Part shown: one piece after another, positions 1 through 8,360 of the stretch | Numbering within the stretch: position 1 is the first letter of the stretch | Layout of the letters: each line of letters begins with the position of its first letter | DNA from: Pseudohaliea sp964438205 | GTDB taxonomy: Bacteria; Pseudomonadota; Gammaproteobacteria; Pseudomonadales; Halieaceae | Assembly (NCBI GenBank): GCA_964438205.1 | Contig: CAYTJQ010000012.1 | Location: 1 to 64,000, forward strand | Direction: 5' to 3' | Length of the DNA stretch: 64,000 nucleotides | Notes under the pieces: model-generated | Databases searched by the model: none | What the model was told of the DNA's origin: nothing | What the model saw: the letters and a program-made list of their open reading frames with translations, nothing else | Position numbers and translations under genes: made by a program

Positions 1-3000
1 CCAGCACGCCCTGGAAGGCCTCCGGGTTGAAGCGGAAGGTGGTGCAGCCCTTCAGCCCCTTCTCGTAGGCGTACAGGTAGATGTCCTTGAAATCCTCGAA
101 GGGGTAGTCCGTGGGCACGTTGGCCGTCTTCGAAATGGAGGAGTCCACCCACTTCTGCGCCGCGGCCTGGATGTCGACATGCTGCTTGGGCGTGACATCG
201 TCGGCGACGGTGAAGTACCCCGGCAGCTGCTCGCCCTCGTTGTCGGAGTAGGGCATGGCCTTCGCGTTGATCAGCTGCCGGTAGGCCAGCAGCTCGAAGG
301 AGAAGACGTCGACCTTCTCCTTGGTCTTGCGGCCCTCGCGGATCACGTTGCGCGCATAGTGATGGGCAAAGCTCGGCTCGATGCCGTTGCTGGCGTTGTT
401 GGCCAGGGACAGGGAGATGGTCCCGGTCGGCGCGATGGAGCTGTGGTGCGTGAAGCGCGCGCCTTTCTCGGCCAGCTTGTCCACCAGCTGCGGCGCCACC
501 TCGGCAACGCGCTGCATGTAGCGGCTGTAGCGCGCGTGCAGCACCCGGCCGGGCAGCCTGTCGCCGACCTTGATGCCGTCGCGGGCCATTTCCGGTCGCG
601 CGTCCAGCATCGCCGTGGTGACCTCGAACTCGTCATCCATGATCGGCGCCGGGCCTTTCTCTTCGGCCAGCTCCACCGCCTGTTCCCAGCCGGCGATCGC
701 CATTTCCTTCGCGACCCGCTCGGTGAAGGCCACCGACTCGTCGTCACCGTAGCGCATGCCGAGCATGGTCAGCGTGGAGCCGAGGCCCAGGAAGCCCATG
801 CCGTGGCGGCGCTTGTAGGTGATTTCGTGGCGCTGCTCCTCGAGCGGCAGGCCGTTGATCTCGACCACGTTGTCGAGCATGCGCGTGAACACGGCCACCA
901 CCTCGCGGTAGCGCTCCCAGTCGAAGCGGGCCTTCTCCGTGAACGGGTCCAGCACCAGCCTGGTCAGGTTCACGGAGCCGAGCAGGCAGGAGCCGTAGGG
1001 CGGCAGGGGCTGCTCGCCGCAGTTGTGGGCATGCAGGCCGTTGCCGTCGAAGGTGTTGATGCCCGGTACCTGCACATCGTAAACGTCCTCCACGCCGTCT
1101 GCCGTGACGGCCGCCACCGTCGCGACGAAACGCTCGCGGTTCTGGCTGCGGCGGTAGCCTGCGAGAGCGTCGTCGAGGCGCGCCTGCTTGGCCGTATCCG
1201 CGAAGCCGACCCGCTCGGCAAAGACGGCGAGGTTGTCGCCGCTGATCACCAGCTCGTGCTGGGCGCGCGCGGCGTAGCTGGCCGTGCCGCCCCGGCCGTC
1301 GGGGAGCGCCGCCTGACCGGCGGGGCGGCGGTCGCGGTAGAGCGTGCTGTTGATACCGAGGCGCAGGAGCATGCGCTGCGCCGCCTCGAGGGTGGCGACG
1401 TCGGACTGCGCCAGGCGCACGCTGACGCCTTTGGCCTGGCTGCCCTGCACGGAGCCATCGGCGTCGAAGAGGCCGCGCAGCAGGCCGCGGTGGAAGTCGC
1501 CGGAACTGCGCTCGGCCTGCGCGGTGATCGCCTTGCGGCCGGGCGCCATGCCAAGGTCTTTAGCGAGTCGGCGCAGGGCGCCGGTTGCCAGGCGGTATTC
1601 GTCACGGCCGGCAACCTTTTGCCAGCCCGCGAAATCAGCGCGGTGGGGGAGCGTGCGGGCGGCGTCGAGCGCCGTGGCCATCACGCCCTCCTGGCGGGGT
1701 GCTTCGTTGACCGCCAGCGGCTGGGTCCAGACCGAGAGCACGGCCTTGTCGGCTTCCAGGGTGCCGTCGCCGATGAGCAGGCCGGTGAGGTAGCCCTCTT
1801 CAAAGCTGTACTTGCCGTCCCAGTCAGCCGCCCTCCGGTGGTCGTTGAGGATGACCTGGTCGCCGGGCTGCAGCTCGCCGGCGGCGCACCACTCGGATTC
1901 GCGGCGCCAGCGCGTCAGGGCGCTGACGCGGCGCACCCGGTGGTCGGCGGTCAGGCGCAGGCTGTGGCCCTCGCGCGTCTGCAGGCGCACCACAGCCTTG
2001 GTCGCCGTGCGGAAGAAGCCTTCCTCGCCGCTGGCATGGTCGACGCCGTCTACGCGGGCCAGGAAGGGCTGGCCGACCAGGTCGGCCACCTGGCGCGGGC
2101 CCGCCGCGGTCTGCACCCAGGTGTCGGCCGTCACGCAGGGGTTGGTGGCGCGGATGCTTTCCGTCCACCAGTTGTTGTTCATCTCGTTGACCTTGTCGAT
2201 CAGGATGAAGCCCGGCTCGGCGAAGTCGTAGGTGGAGGACATGATGAGGTCCCAGAGGCGCCGCGCCGGCAGCGTCTTGTAGACCCGGCAGGCGACCTCG
2301 CCGTGTTCGTTGCTGAGGTAGTCCTTCATGACCGGGAAGGGGCGCCAGACCACCTGCTTCGGGTCATTGAGATCCAGGCCTGAGTCCTTGGCTTCCTTTT
2401 CCGTCATGGGGAAGGACAGGGGCCACTGCTCATCCGCCTTGACCGCATGGATGAACTCGCTGGTGATCAGCAGGCTTAGGTTGAACTGGCGCAGGCGGCC
2501 GTCCTCGCGCTTGGCGCGGACGAAATCGAGCACGTCCGGGTGGTTGACGTCGAAGGTCGCCATCTGCGCCCCGCGGCGGCCGCCGGCGGAGGAGACGGTG
2601 AAGCACATCTTGTCGTAGATATCCATGAAGGACAGCGGACCCGAGGTGTAGGCGCCGGCGCCGCTCACGTAGGCGCCCTTCGGCCGCAGCGTGGAGAACT
2701 CGTAGCCGATGCCGCAGCCCGCCTTCAGGGTCATGCCCGCCTCGTGGTTCTTGTTGAGGATGTCGTCCATGGAGTCGACGATGGACCCGGACACCGTGCA
2801 GTTGATGGTCGACGTGGCCGGCTTGTAGGCCTGGGCGCCGGCGTTGGAGATGATCCGGCCCGCCGGCAGGGCACCGTTCTGCAGGGCCCAGACAAAGCGC
2901 TGGAACCACTGCTTCTGCTTCTCTTCCGTGGGTTCCGCCTCGGCCAGGGCCTTTGCAACCCGCTTGTAGGTGTCGAGAATATCCGCGTCTACCGGGTTGC

Positions 3001-3103
3001 CGGCGCGATCCTTGAGACGGTACTTCTTGTCCCAGATATCTTCCGATGCCGGCTGGACATCGATGTCAGGACCCGCCGTGAAAGCCTGGACTGCTTCTCC
3101 CAT
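1..3103 (-). CDS. nrdJ: Adenosylcobalamin-dependent (class II) ribonucleotide reductase, intein-containing, partial
   Basis: Reduces ribonucleotides to deoxyribonucleotides in the cytoplasm using a B12-derived radical. I translated this frame from the ATG at 3103; it stays open to the window edge (1034 codons), so the C-terminus is missing. Visible in order: an N-terminal domain without an ATP cone; a redox cysteine in TINCTVSG (C102); GGRRGAQMA; then an intein (residues 323-694); then the active site CGEQPLPPYGSC. There C695 is the expected thiyl-radical cysteine, E697 its glutamate partner and C706 the second redox cysteine. Near the window edge GCTTFRFNP matches the end of the class II catalytic barrel. 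No class I small subunit or class III activase lies in the window. Two NrdR boxes lie upstream. Family assignment is firm; class II is inferred from the NPCGE motif and domain layout. Confidence 0.93.
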   Translation of the reverse strand, partial: MGEAVQAFTAGPDIDVQPASEDIWDKKYRLKDRAGNPVDADILDTYKRVAKALAEAEPTEEKQKQWFQRFVWALQNGALPAGRIISNAGAQAYKPATSTINCTVSGSIVDSMDDILNKNHEAGMTLKAGCGIGYEFSTLRPKGAYVSGAGAYTSGPLSFMDIYDKMCFTVSSAGGRRGAQMATFDVNHPDVLDFVRAKREDGRLRQFNLSLLITSEFIHAVKADEQWPLSFPMTEKEAKDSGLDLNDPKQVVWRPFPVMKDYLSNEHGEVACRVYKTLPARRLWDLIMSSTYDFAEPGFILIDKVNEMNNNWWTESIRATNPCVTADTWVQTAAGPRQVADLVGQPFLARVDGVDHASGEEGFFRTATKAVVRLQTREGHSLRLTADHRVRRVSALTRWRRESEWCAAGELQPGDQVILNDHRRAADWDGKYSFEEGYLTGLLIGDGTLEADKAVLSVWTQPLAVNEAPRQEGVMATALDAARTLPHRADFAGWQKVAGRDEYRLATGALRRLAKDLGMAPGRKAITAQAERSSGDFHRGLLRGLFDADGSVQGSQAKGVSVRLAQSDVATLEAAQRMLLRLGINSTLYRDRRPAGQAALPDGRGGTASYAARAQHELVISGDNLAVFAERVGFADTAKQARLDDALAGYRRSQNRERFVATVAAVTADGVEDVYDVQVPGINTFDGNGLHAHNCGEQPLPPYGSCLLGSVNLTRLVLDPFTEKARFDWERYREVVAVFTRMLDNVVEINGLPLEEQRHEITYKRRHGMGFLGLGSTLTMLGMRYGDDESVAFTERVAKEMAIAGWEQAVELAEEKGPAPIMDDEFEVTTAMLDARPEMARDGIKVGDRLPGRVLHARYSRYMQRVAEVAPQLVDKLAEKGARFTHHSSIAPTGTISLSLANNASNGIEPSFAHHYARNVIREGRKTKEKVDVFSFELLAYRQLINAKAMPYSDNEGEQLPGYFTVADDVTPKQHVDIQAAAQKWVDSSISKTANVPTDYPFEDFKDIYLYAYEKGLKGCTTFRFNPEAFQGVL
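1022..2137 (-). mobile_element. LAGLIDADG intein in NrdJ, inserted before the catalytic cysteine
   Basis: A 372-residue in-frame insertion splits the conserved active-site motif NP|CGEQ. It starts with Cys1 (CVTADTWVQT, typical block A), has a block B T-x-x-H (TADH, residues 63-66), and carries two dodecapeptide motifs, GYLTGLLIGDG (about 115-125) and RGLLRGLFDADGS (about 217-229), so a homing endonuclease domain is present. It ends with VYDVQVPGINTF (block F) and GLHAHN (block G, penultimate His and terminal Asn). The +1 extein residue is Cys, as splicing requires, and is also the radical cysteine of the enzyme. All splicing residues look intact, with one LAGLIDADG Asp per motif (GDG, DADG). 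Length is normal for a full-size intein. Confidence 0.95.
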
Positions 3104-3183
3104 GGTTGTTATCTCCGCTGCGCTCGGTGTGACGTGAGGAACCCACAGTCTGCGCGACGCGGCGGGGGCTGACAAGCCCTGAA

Positions 3184-3230
3184 GCACCTTATTTAGTTTT
3201 TTTATATGGAGTGCCCACTATATGTAGTGT
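3184..3230 (-). promoter_or_regulatory. Tandem NrdR boxes upstream of nrdJ
   Basis: The stretch ccactatatgtagtgt (3215-3230) is a near-perfect NrdR box (consensus acaCwATATaTwGtgt, palindromic core ACTAtatgTAGT). A second, weaker copy, accttatttagt (3186-3197), matches 9 of 12 core bases. The cores are 31 bp apart, which is the spacing known for NrdR operators (about three helical turns). They lie 83-127 bp upstream of the nrdJ ATG in an AT-rich stretch. NrdR represses ribonucleotide reductase genes when dATP is plentiful; nrdR itself is not in the window. Confidence 0.85.
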
Positions 3231-3343
3231 TTTTTCCTGTGGCTAAGCTGTGGACAGGCGGTGTGGAAGCAGGCGCCCCCGGCAGGTGCTTTTGCCGTTG
3301 GCGATGCCGCCCGGGTCTGCTATGATCGCGCTCCCGCTGACGT

Positions 3344-3420
3344 CGGTGTGTAGCGCAGCCTGGTAGCGCACTTCCTTCGGGAGGAAGGGGTCGCAGGTTC
3401 AAATCCTGCCACACCGACCA
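3344..3420 (+). tRNA. tRNA-Pro (anticodon CGG)
   Basis: 77-nt cloverleaf with a 7-bp acceptor stem (cggtgtg/cacaccg), discriminator A and an encoded CCA. The D-arm is gcgcagcctggtagcgc, the anticodon stem cttcc/ggaag with loop ttCGGga, and the T-arm gcagg-ttcaaat-cctgc. Anticodon CGG reads CCG (Pro). A short palindrome, tcggccga, followed by five T lies directly downstream and may be a weak terminator. Confidence 0.97.
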
Positions 3421-3447
3421 TTTCGGCCGATTTTTCCTCCCTGCTCT

Positions 3448-3618
3448 CTACTTTTCCACCGGTTTGTCTGCCGGTTTTCCGCTCGCCCGTGCCAGTCGCG
3501 CCGCGTTCCTGGCCGCGTTCTCGAACGCCGGGTCGATGGCCAGGGCCGGCTCGCAGCTGGCCCGGGCGCCCGCAGGCCCTTGCCGGCGCGCGGCGCCATG
3601 CCGATACTGGCCCTCCAC
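3448..3618 (-). pseudogene. TPR-like C-terminal fragment
   Basis: Between the tRNA and the patatin gene the minus strand encodes 56 residues that read like one tetratricopeptide repeat and a tail: QYRHGAARRQGPAGA, then ALAIDPAFENAARN and KPADKPVEK before the stop. The spacing and residues (A..G..AGARA, ALAIDPAF.NAARN) fit a TPR helix pair. No upstream domain exists, since the divergent lipase begins 40 bp away. A GTG at 3618 could start it, with no convincing ribosome site. I read it as the remnant of a larger TPR protein; it could instead be a short real gene. Confidence 0.35.
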
Positions 3619-3657
3619 ACAACCCAGGCAATCCAGGCGGAGCAGCGAGGAGATGCC

Positions 3658-4605
3658 TTGAACGAAGTCCGCAGCGTCAGCCTCGTGCTCGGCAGCGGCG
3701 GCGCCCGGGGTCACGCCCACATCGGCGTGGTCCGCGCGCTGCTCGAGCGCGGCTATGCGATACGCAACATTGCCGGTACCTCCATGGGCGCGCTTATCGG
3801 CGGCGTCTACGCCGCAGGCGCGCTCGATACCTACAGCGACTGGGCCTTCCACCTGGAGCGGCGCGACGTGGTCCGCCTGCTCGATGTCTCCTTTTCACGC
3901 CGTTCCCTGTTCAAGGGCGAGCGGGTCTTCGAGGTGCTGCGGGAGCTGCTCGGCGAGCGCCACATCGAGGACCTCGACCGCGGCTTCGTCGCCGTCGCCA
4001 CGGACATCAACGCCCAGCGGGAGGTCTGGCTCAACCGCGGCGAGCTGTTCCGCGCGATCCGGGCTTCCAGTGCGGTTCCCGGGGTGTTTACGCCGGTCAC
4101 CCGGGAGGGCCGGGTGCTGGTCGACGGCGGCCTGGTGAATCCCATTCCCATCGCGCCCACGCTCACCGATACCACCGACGCCACCATCGCCGTGAACCTC
4201 AATGCCCTCGGCGGGCGCCGGCGCCACGGTGCTTCGGGTGAGCCCGCACACGCGAAGAGCGTGCAAGCCGCGGAAGAAGCGGAGACAGCGCCCGATGCGG
4301 AAGCTGACAGCTACCGCGTGCGCATCGCCCAGTTCTTCCGCGACCAGTTCGGCGACAGCGAACCGGCCGAGCCGCAGCCCACGGCGATGGAACTGCTGTC
4401 GAAGTCCTTCGACACGATGCAGGGGCAGATCGCGCGCATGAAGCTGGCGACCTATGCGCCCACGGTGACCGTGGAGATTCCCCGCAGTGCCTGCGGCTTC
4501 TTCGAGTTCGACCGGGCCGAGGAACTCGCCGCTATCGGTTACGAGGCGGCCAGCCGGGCGCTCGCGGCCCTGGGCCCGCCGGCGGGGCAGCCGCCGGTCG
4601 CCTGA
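3658..4605 (+). CDS. Patatin-like phospholipase (RssA/YlbK type)
   Basis: Predicted acyl hydrolase with a Ser-Asp dyad acting on phospholipids or other lipid esters, about 315 aa. The oxyanion loop GSGGARGH (residues 12-19), nucleophile elbow GTSMG (Ser42) and catalytic Asp in LVDGGLVNPIP (about residue 157) are all present. An upstream ATG exists at 3580, but the TTG at 3658 has a ribosome site (gcgaggag) at proper distance and starts just before the conserved NEVRSVSLVLG, so I prefer it. No signal peptide. The C-terminal part has a low-complexity insert (about 205-230) before a predicted helical tail. Substrate not known. Confidence 0.85.
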   Translation: MNEVRSVSLVLGSGGARGHAHIGVVRALLERGYAIRNIAGTSMGALIGGVYAAGALDTYSDWAFHLERRDVVRLLDVSFSRRSLFKGERVFEVLRELLGERHIEDLDRGFVAVATDINAQREVWLNRGELFRAIRASSAVPGVFTPVTREGRVLVDGGLVNPIPIAPTLTDTTDATIAVNLNALGGRRRHGASGEPAHAKSVQAAEEAETAPDAEADSYRVRIAQFFRDQFGDSEPAEPQPTAMELLSKSFDTMQGQIARMKLATYAPTVTVEIPRSACGFFEFDRAEELAAIGYEAASRALAALGPPAGQPPVA

Positions 4606-4614
4606 GCGGCGGCG

Positions 4615-5925
4615 TCAGCCGGGCAGCATTTCCGCGCCCGGCAGCCGCTCGAGGGCCTCGCTGCCCTCCCAGCGGTCGGCCCAGGCCGCGAACTCGGCGG
4701 GCGGCAGCGGCCTCGCGATGCCGAAACCCTGGGCGACCTCGCAGCCGATGGCTCGCAGGCAGGCCAGCGTGTCGGCGTCCTCCAGGCCTTCGGCGACCAC
4801 CCGCATGCCGAAGATTCTCGCCAGCTCGACGATGGTGCGGACGAGGCCCGCGTCCTCCGCTGACAGCAGCAGCCGGCTCACGAAGGACCGGTCCACCTTG
4901 AGCTCGGCGGCGGGAATGTCGCGGAAGTAGGCCAGGGACGAATAGCCGGTGCCGAAGTCGTCGATGGAGATGCGGCAGCCCAGGTCCCGCAGCTGCGCCA
5001 TGATCCGCAGCCCGGCCTCCGCGTCCCGCATGAAGGCCTGCTCGGTGATTTCCAGGGTCATGCGCGCCGGGGGCATGTCCCAGATCTTCAGGGCGCCGTT
5101 GATCATCCCCGGCAGGTCCGCGCGGTCGATGAGGCTCGCCGGGATATTGACGGACAGCGGCACCTCCCGTCCCTCCCGGGACCATTCCCGGTACTGCCGG
5201 GCGGCGGCGTGCACGACCCACTTGGTCAGTTCGAAGGAGCGCTGGATGTCCTCGGCGATCTGCACCGCGACCTCCGGCGAGATCCAGCCGCGCTCGGGGT
5301 TGTGCCAGCGCAGGAGCGCCTCGGCGCCGGCCAGCTGCCCGCTGGCGATGGCGACCTTCGGCTGGTAGTAGAGAAGGAAATCGTTGTCGTGCAGTGCCTC
5401 GGTGAAGGGCCGGATCAGGTCGTCGGGGCGCGCCTGGCTGTCCGCGAGCACCTCGCTGAGTTCCCGCCCGTCGCCGCGGCGAAGCGCCGCCAGGTGTTCT
5501 TCCGCCCGGGCCAGGGTCAGGAGCGGCGACAGGCGGCAGGCCCGGTTCAGGGCGACGGCGATGAGGAGTTCGACGGCGGTCAGGTAGCCGTCGAGTTCCA
5601 GGGCCTCCTCGAGCGCCGTGCGCATGCGGCCGACGACCACCGGGAGCAGCTCCGGCTGCGTGACCGTGGGCAGGATGACCGCAAAGGTGTGTGAGGCGAT
5701 GCGGAACACCGTGTCCCCGACCGGGGCGAGCTCCGCCAGCTGCCGTTCCGTCTCCGAAAGGACCGCGTCGCCGATGTCGAAGGCGTGCCGGTGGTTGATC
5801 TCCCGGAGGTTGGTGATGTCGACGAGGAGCAGGCCGAGATCGGGGGCCTCGCCGCCGGCCCCGGCGGTGAGCTGCTGCAGGCGGTCCAGGAAGGCGTCGC
5901 GCGCGATGGCGGGGACCGCGGCCAC
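4615..5925 (-). CDS. EAL-domain cyclic-di-GMP phosphodiesterase with degenerate GGDEF domain
   Basis: About 436 aa. The N-terminal half has a GGDEF fold, but where the signature is expected (after VFRI) it reads ASHTFAVILP, so cyclase activity is not expected. The C-terminal half is a complete EAL domain: GAEALLRW, the N of SVNIPASL, LEITEQ, IDDFGTGYSSL and the K of ELKVDRSFV are kept, so hydrolysis of c-di-GMP is predicted. The start is placed at the GTG at 5925, one base after the stop of the HD-GYP gene; the open frame continues upstream only inside that gene. The two are therefore co-transcribed and possibly translationally coupled. No membrane segment or extra sensor domain is seen. Confidence 0.88.
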   Translation of the reverse strand: MAAVPAIARDAFLDRLQQLTAGAGGEAPDLGLLLVDITNLREINHRHAFDIGDAVLSETERQLAELAPVGDTVFRIASHTFAVILPTVTQPELLPVVVGRMRTALEEALELDGYLTAVELLIAVALNRACRLSPLLTLARAEEHLAALRRGDGRELSEVLADSQARPDDLIRPFTEALHDNDFLLYYQPKVAIASGQLAGAEALLRWHNPERGWISPEVAVQIAEDIQRSFELTKWVVHAAARQYREWSREGREVPLSVNIPASLIDRADLPGMINGALKIWDMPPARMTLEITEQAFMRDAEAGLRIMAQLRDLGCRISIDDFGTGYSSLAYFRDIPAAELKVDRSFVSRLLLSAEDAGLVRTIVELARIFGMRVVAEGLEDADTLACLRAIGCEVAQGFGIARPLPPAEFAAWADRWEGSEALERLPGAEMLPG

Positions 5926-5926
5926 G

Positions 5927-7210
5927 TCACAGACCCAGGCGGCAGGGGTCGATGCCGTGGGCGCCGGGCGCGAGGCTGGTGAGAATCTCCAGCGGCCTGC
6001 CGCTGGCGTCTTCCGTGGTCTCGAGCAGGTCCAGCATGCGCGGTTTCGGCAGGGGCTGCTTGTCGCCATCTAGGAGCAGGAGGACCCGGGGACGCAGGCG
6101 GCGGGTGCGGTATTCCGACACCACGACCGCGACTTCCCCGGAGGTCAGCTCGATGAGCGTGCCCGCCGGGTAGATGCCGATGGCCTGGATGAACTCCTCG
6201 ACGAACTCCGCCTGGAACTCGCAGTCCCGGGCGTCGTGGAGGTACTTGATGGCGCTCGACGGCGACTGCCCGCGCGCATAGCTGCGGTCCGAGGTGAGGG
6301 CATCGTAGCAATCGACGATGCCGGCGATGCGGGCGAAAATCGGAATGTTGTCGCCCTTCAGGCCATCGGGATAGCCGGAGCCGTCGTGACGCTCGTGGTG
6401 GTGCAGGGCCATCGCGATGATGTCGTTGTTCAGGGTGCCGCTCTCGGTGATGAAGGCCGCGCCATGGTGGACGTGGGCCCGCACCTGCTCGAGATCCTCG
6501 CCTTCGAGGCGCTCCGGGCTGTTCAGGAGCTCCGGTGGTACCTGCAGCTTGCCGACGTCGAACAGGAGGCCGCCGACGGCGAGGGTCCGCAGGTCCTGCT
6601 TCGGCAGGCCGAGCTGCCGGCCCATGGCCACGGCCCAGATCGAGGTGGCCACCGAGTGCTGGTAGGTGTACTCGTCGAGCTGCCGCAGCCGCGCGAGCCA
6701 GATACAGGCGTCAGGGTTGCGGGTGATGCTGTCGATCATCGGCTCCACGGAGCGCTTGATGCTCAGCATGTCCACCGCGCCGCCGCGGGCGAGGGAACCG
6801 TAGACGCCGCGCACCTCGGCCGAGAGTGTATCGACCGCCGTCGTGGCCTGCGGGTACTCAGTCTCCCAGTCGGACTGGTCCCGGTAGGTCGTGAGCTCCC
6901 GGCCCGGCAGCAGTTTGGCCTTGTCGAGGCGATCCCGCGTGATCGGGTCGCTGCCCTTGCGCGGCTGGCGCCGGCGCTCGTGGTGCGCCGGTGCGACCCG
7001 CGGAGCAGGTCGCCGCGGCTCGCGCTGCTCGCCCTTCTCGATGTCGATGAACACGTACTTGCACAGGGCGCGCAGTGTCGCCAGGTCCTTCTCGTCCTTG
7101 ATGAGCAGGCCCTGCACGGCAAAGGGGCTTTCCAGCCAGGATCGATCCAGTCCCGACACGAACATGCCGAGCTCGAGATCTTCGACGTTTACCTTGACGA
7201 TTTCCAGCAT
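5927..7210 (-). CDS. DUF3391 / HD-GYP domain protein with altered HD motif
   Basis: 427 aa. An N-terminal DUF3391 domain (VKVNVEDLELGMFVSGLD) is followed by a variable Arg/Pro-rich linker (about 60-95) and an HD-GYP domain. The first His (YTYQHSV) and the GYP block (HHHERHDGSGYPDGLKG) are present, but the HD pair reads LLFDVGKLQVP, with Phe in place of the metal-binding His of HDxGK. HD-GYP proteins normally hydrolyse c-di-GMP to GMP; with this substitution the enzyme may be weak or act as a binding protein. Start ATG at 7210 opens directly into the conserved DUF3391 sequence. The downstream EAL gene begins one base after its stop, so the pair forms a small c-di-GMP unit. Confidence 0.87.
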   Translation of the reverse strand: MLEIVKVNVEDLELGMFVSGLDRSWLESPFAVQGLLIKDEKDLATLRALCKYVFIDIEKGEQREPRRPAPRVAPAHHERRRQPRKGSDPITRDRLDKAKLLPGRELTTYRDQSDWETEYPQATTAVDTLSAEVRGVYGSLARGGAVDMLSIKRSVEPMIDSITRNPDACIWLARLRQLDEYTYQHSVATSIWAVAMGRQLGLPKQDLRTLAVGGLLFDVGKLQVPPELLNSPERLEGEDLEQVRAHVHHGAAFITESGTLNNDIIAMALHHHERHDGSGYPDGLKGDNIPIFARIAGIVDCYDALTSDRSYARGQSPSSAIKYLHDARDCEFQAEFVEEFIQAIGIYPAGTLIELTSGEVAVVVSEYRTRRLRPRVLLLLDGDKQPLPKPRMLDLLETTEDASGRPLEILTSLAPGAHGIDPCRLGL

Positions 7211-7325
7211 CTGTCAGGCCACCGGGGACGGGACTTGCAGCTTTCCTGATTGGCGAGCCTACACGAGATGGCCCCGGCGCGCCCAGTGAGAGCCCGGGGC
7301 TTCGGGGACAAGGCCCGCCAGGGGG

Positions 7326-8351
7326 CTAGCGCGGGTAGGCGGGGGCCAGCTCGCGCTTGCTGGCGGCCCCGGGGACTTCCCGCACCAGTCGCGGCACGAG
7401 GTACCCGGGCCTGCGCGTCGCCAGCTCGCCGACCAGCGCGCGCGCGCACTCTTCGCTCACATCGAAGTGGGCCGCGCCGTGCACCGGGTCCAGGAGGTGC
7501 AGGTAGTAGGGCAGGATGCCCGCGCCCCACAACGCGTCCGACAGGCCCGCGAGGGCATCCGCGCTGTCGTTCACCCCGGCGAGGAGCACCGCCTGGTTCA
7601 GGAGCGTGATGCCCCGGGCCCGCAGCCGGTCACAGGCCGTGCGCACGGCGTCGTCGATCTCGTTGCCGTGGTTGGCGTGCAGCACCACGATGCTTTTCAG
7701 GCCGTCCGGGTCGAGGGCATCGAGCAGGCCCGGGGTCACCCGGTCCGGGATCACCACCGGCAGCCGGGTGTGCACGCGCAGGGTCCCGAGCCGCGGCAGC
7801 CGCGCCAGGGCGTCGACGAGCTCGGCCAGGTAGCCGTCGCCCGCGAGCAGCGGGTCACCGCCGGAGAGGATCAGTTCCTCGAGGTCTTCCTGGTCCGCGA
7901 GCCAGGCGAGCGCCTGGTCCCGCTCGCGACGCCCGAGGGCATTGTCGCCGTAGGGAAAGTGGCGGCGGAAGCAGTAGCGGCAGTTCACCGCGCAGCCGCC
8001 GGCAACCAGCAGCAGGGCGCGGCCGGGGTACTTCTGCACGATGCCGGGCCACGGGTTGGCGCCGGCAACCTCGCCGACCGGGTCCTCGTTGAAGCCGGCG
8101 GCCGGCTGCAGCTCGGCACCGGTTGCCATGACCTGCCGGAGCAGCGGATCGTCGGGGTCGCCGCGGCGCATGCGGGCGAGAAAGGGCCGCGGCACGCGCA
8201 GGGCGAACGCCGTCGCGGCGCCCCCGCTGTCGCCGAAGAGCCCCGGGTCGAGGTCCAGCGCCGCAGCGAGCTCGGCCGGGTCCGAGAGGGCCGTGCGCAG
8301 TTGCGCCTGCCAGTCCTCGGCCGGGGTGAGGGGGATCGGGTCCCGGGTCAT
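7326..8351 (-). CDS. epmB: EF-P beta-lysylation protein EpmB (lysine 2,3-aminomutase family)
   Basis: Radical-SAM, PLP-dependent aminomutase that converts (S)-alpha-lysine to (R)-beta-lysine for attachment to elongation factor P by EpmA. The 341-aa length is typical. The radical-SAM cluster motif CAVNCRYCFRRHFPY is intact, as are the SAM-binding LILSGGDPLL and the HTRLPVVIPDRVT block. The start ATG at 8351 precedes the usual N-terminus (IPLTPAEDWQAQL). The puuB-like gene ends 9 bp upstream on the same strand. EpmA and EF-P genes are not in the window. Confidence 0.93.
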   Translation of the reverse strand: MTRDPIPLTPAEDWQAQLRTALSDPAELAAALDLDPGLFGDSGGAATAFALRVPRPFLARMRRGDPDDPLLRQVMATGAELQPAAGFNEDPVGEVAGANPWPGIVQKYPGRALLLVAGGCAVNCRYCFRRHFPYGDNALGRRERDQALAWLADQEDLEELILSGGDPLLAGDGYLAELVDALARLPRLGTLRVHTRLPVVIPDRVTPGLLDALDPDGLKSIVVLHANHGNEIDDAVRTACDRLRARGITLLNQAVLLAGVNDSADALAGLSDALWGAGILPYYLHLLDPVHGAAHFDVSEECARALVGELATRRPGYLVPRLVREVPGAASKRELAPAYPR

Positions 8352-8360
8352 CGCAAGGGC

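Noticed and set aside
179..2383. 734-residue open frame on the plus strand
   Set aside because: Antisense to nrdJ and its intein. High GC leaves stop-free antisense frames; composition (A, G, R, V, H) is typical of a shadow and no family motif appears.
3202..3631. Minus-strand frames over tRNA-Pro with sequences such as WQDLNLRPLPP and GFEPATPSSRRKCATRLRYTP
   Set aside because: These are well-known false proteins that arise from reading the antisense of tRNA-Pro genes; the tRNA explains the sequence fully.
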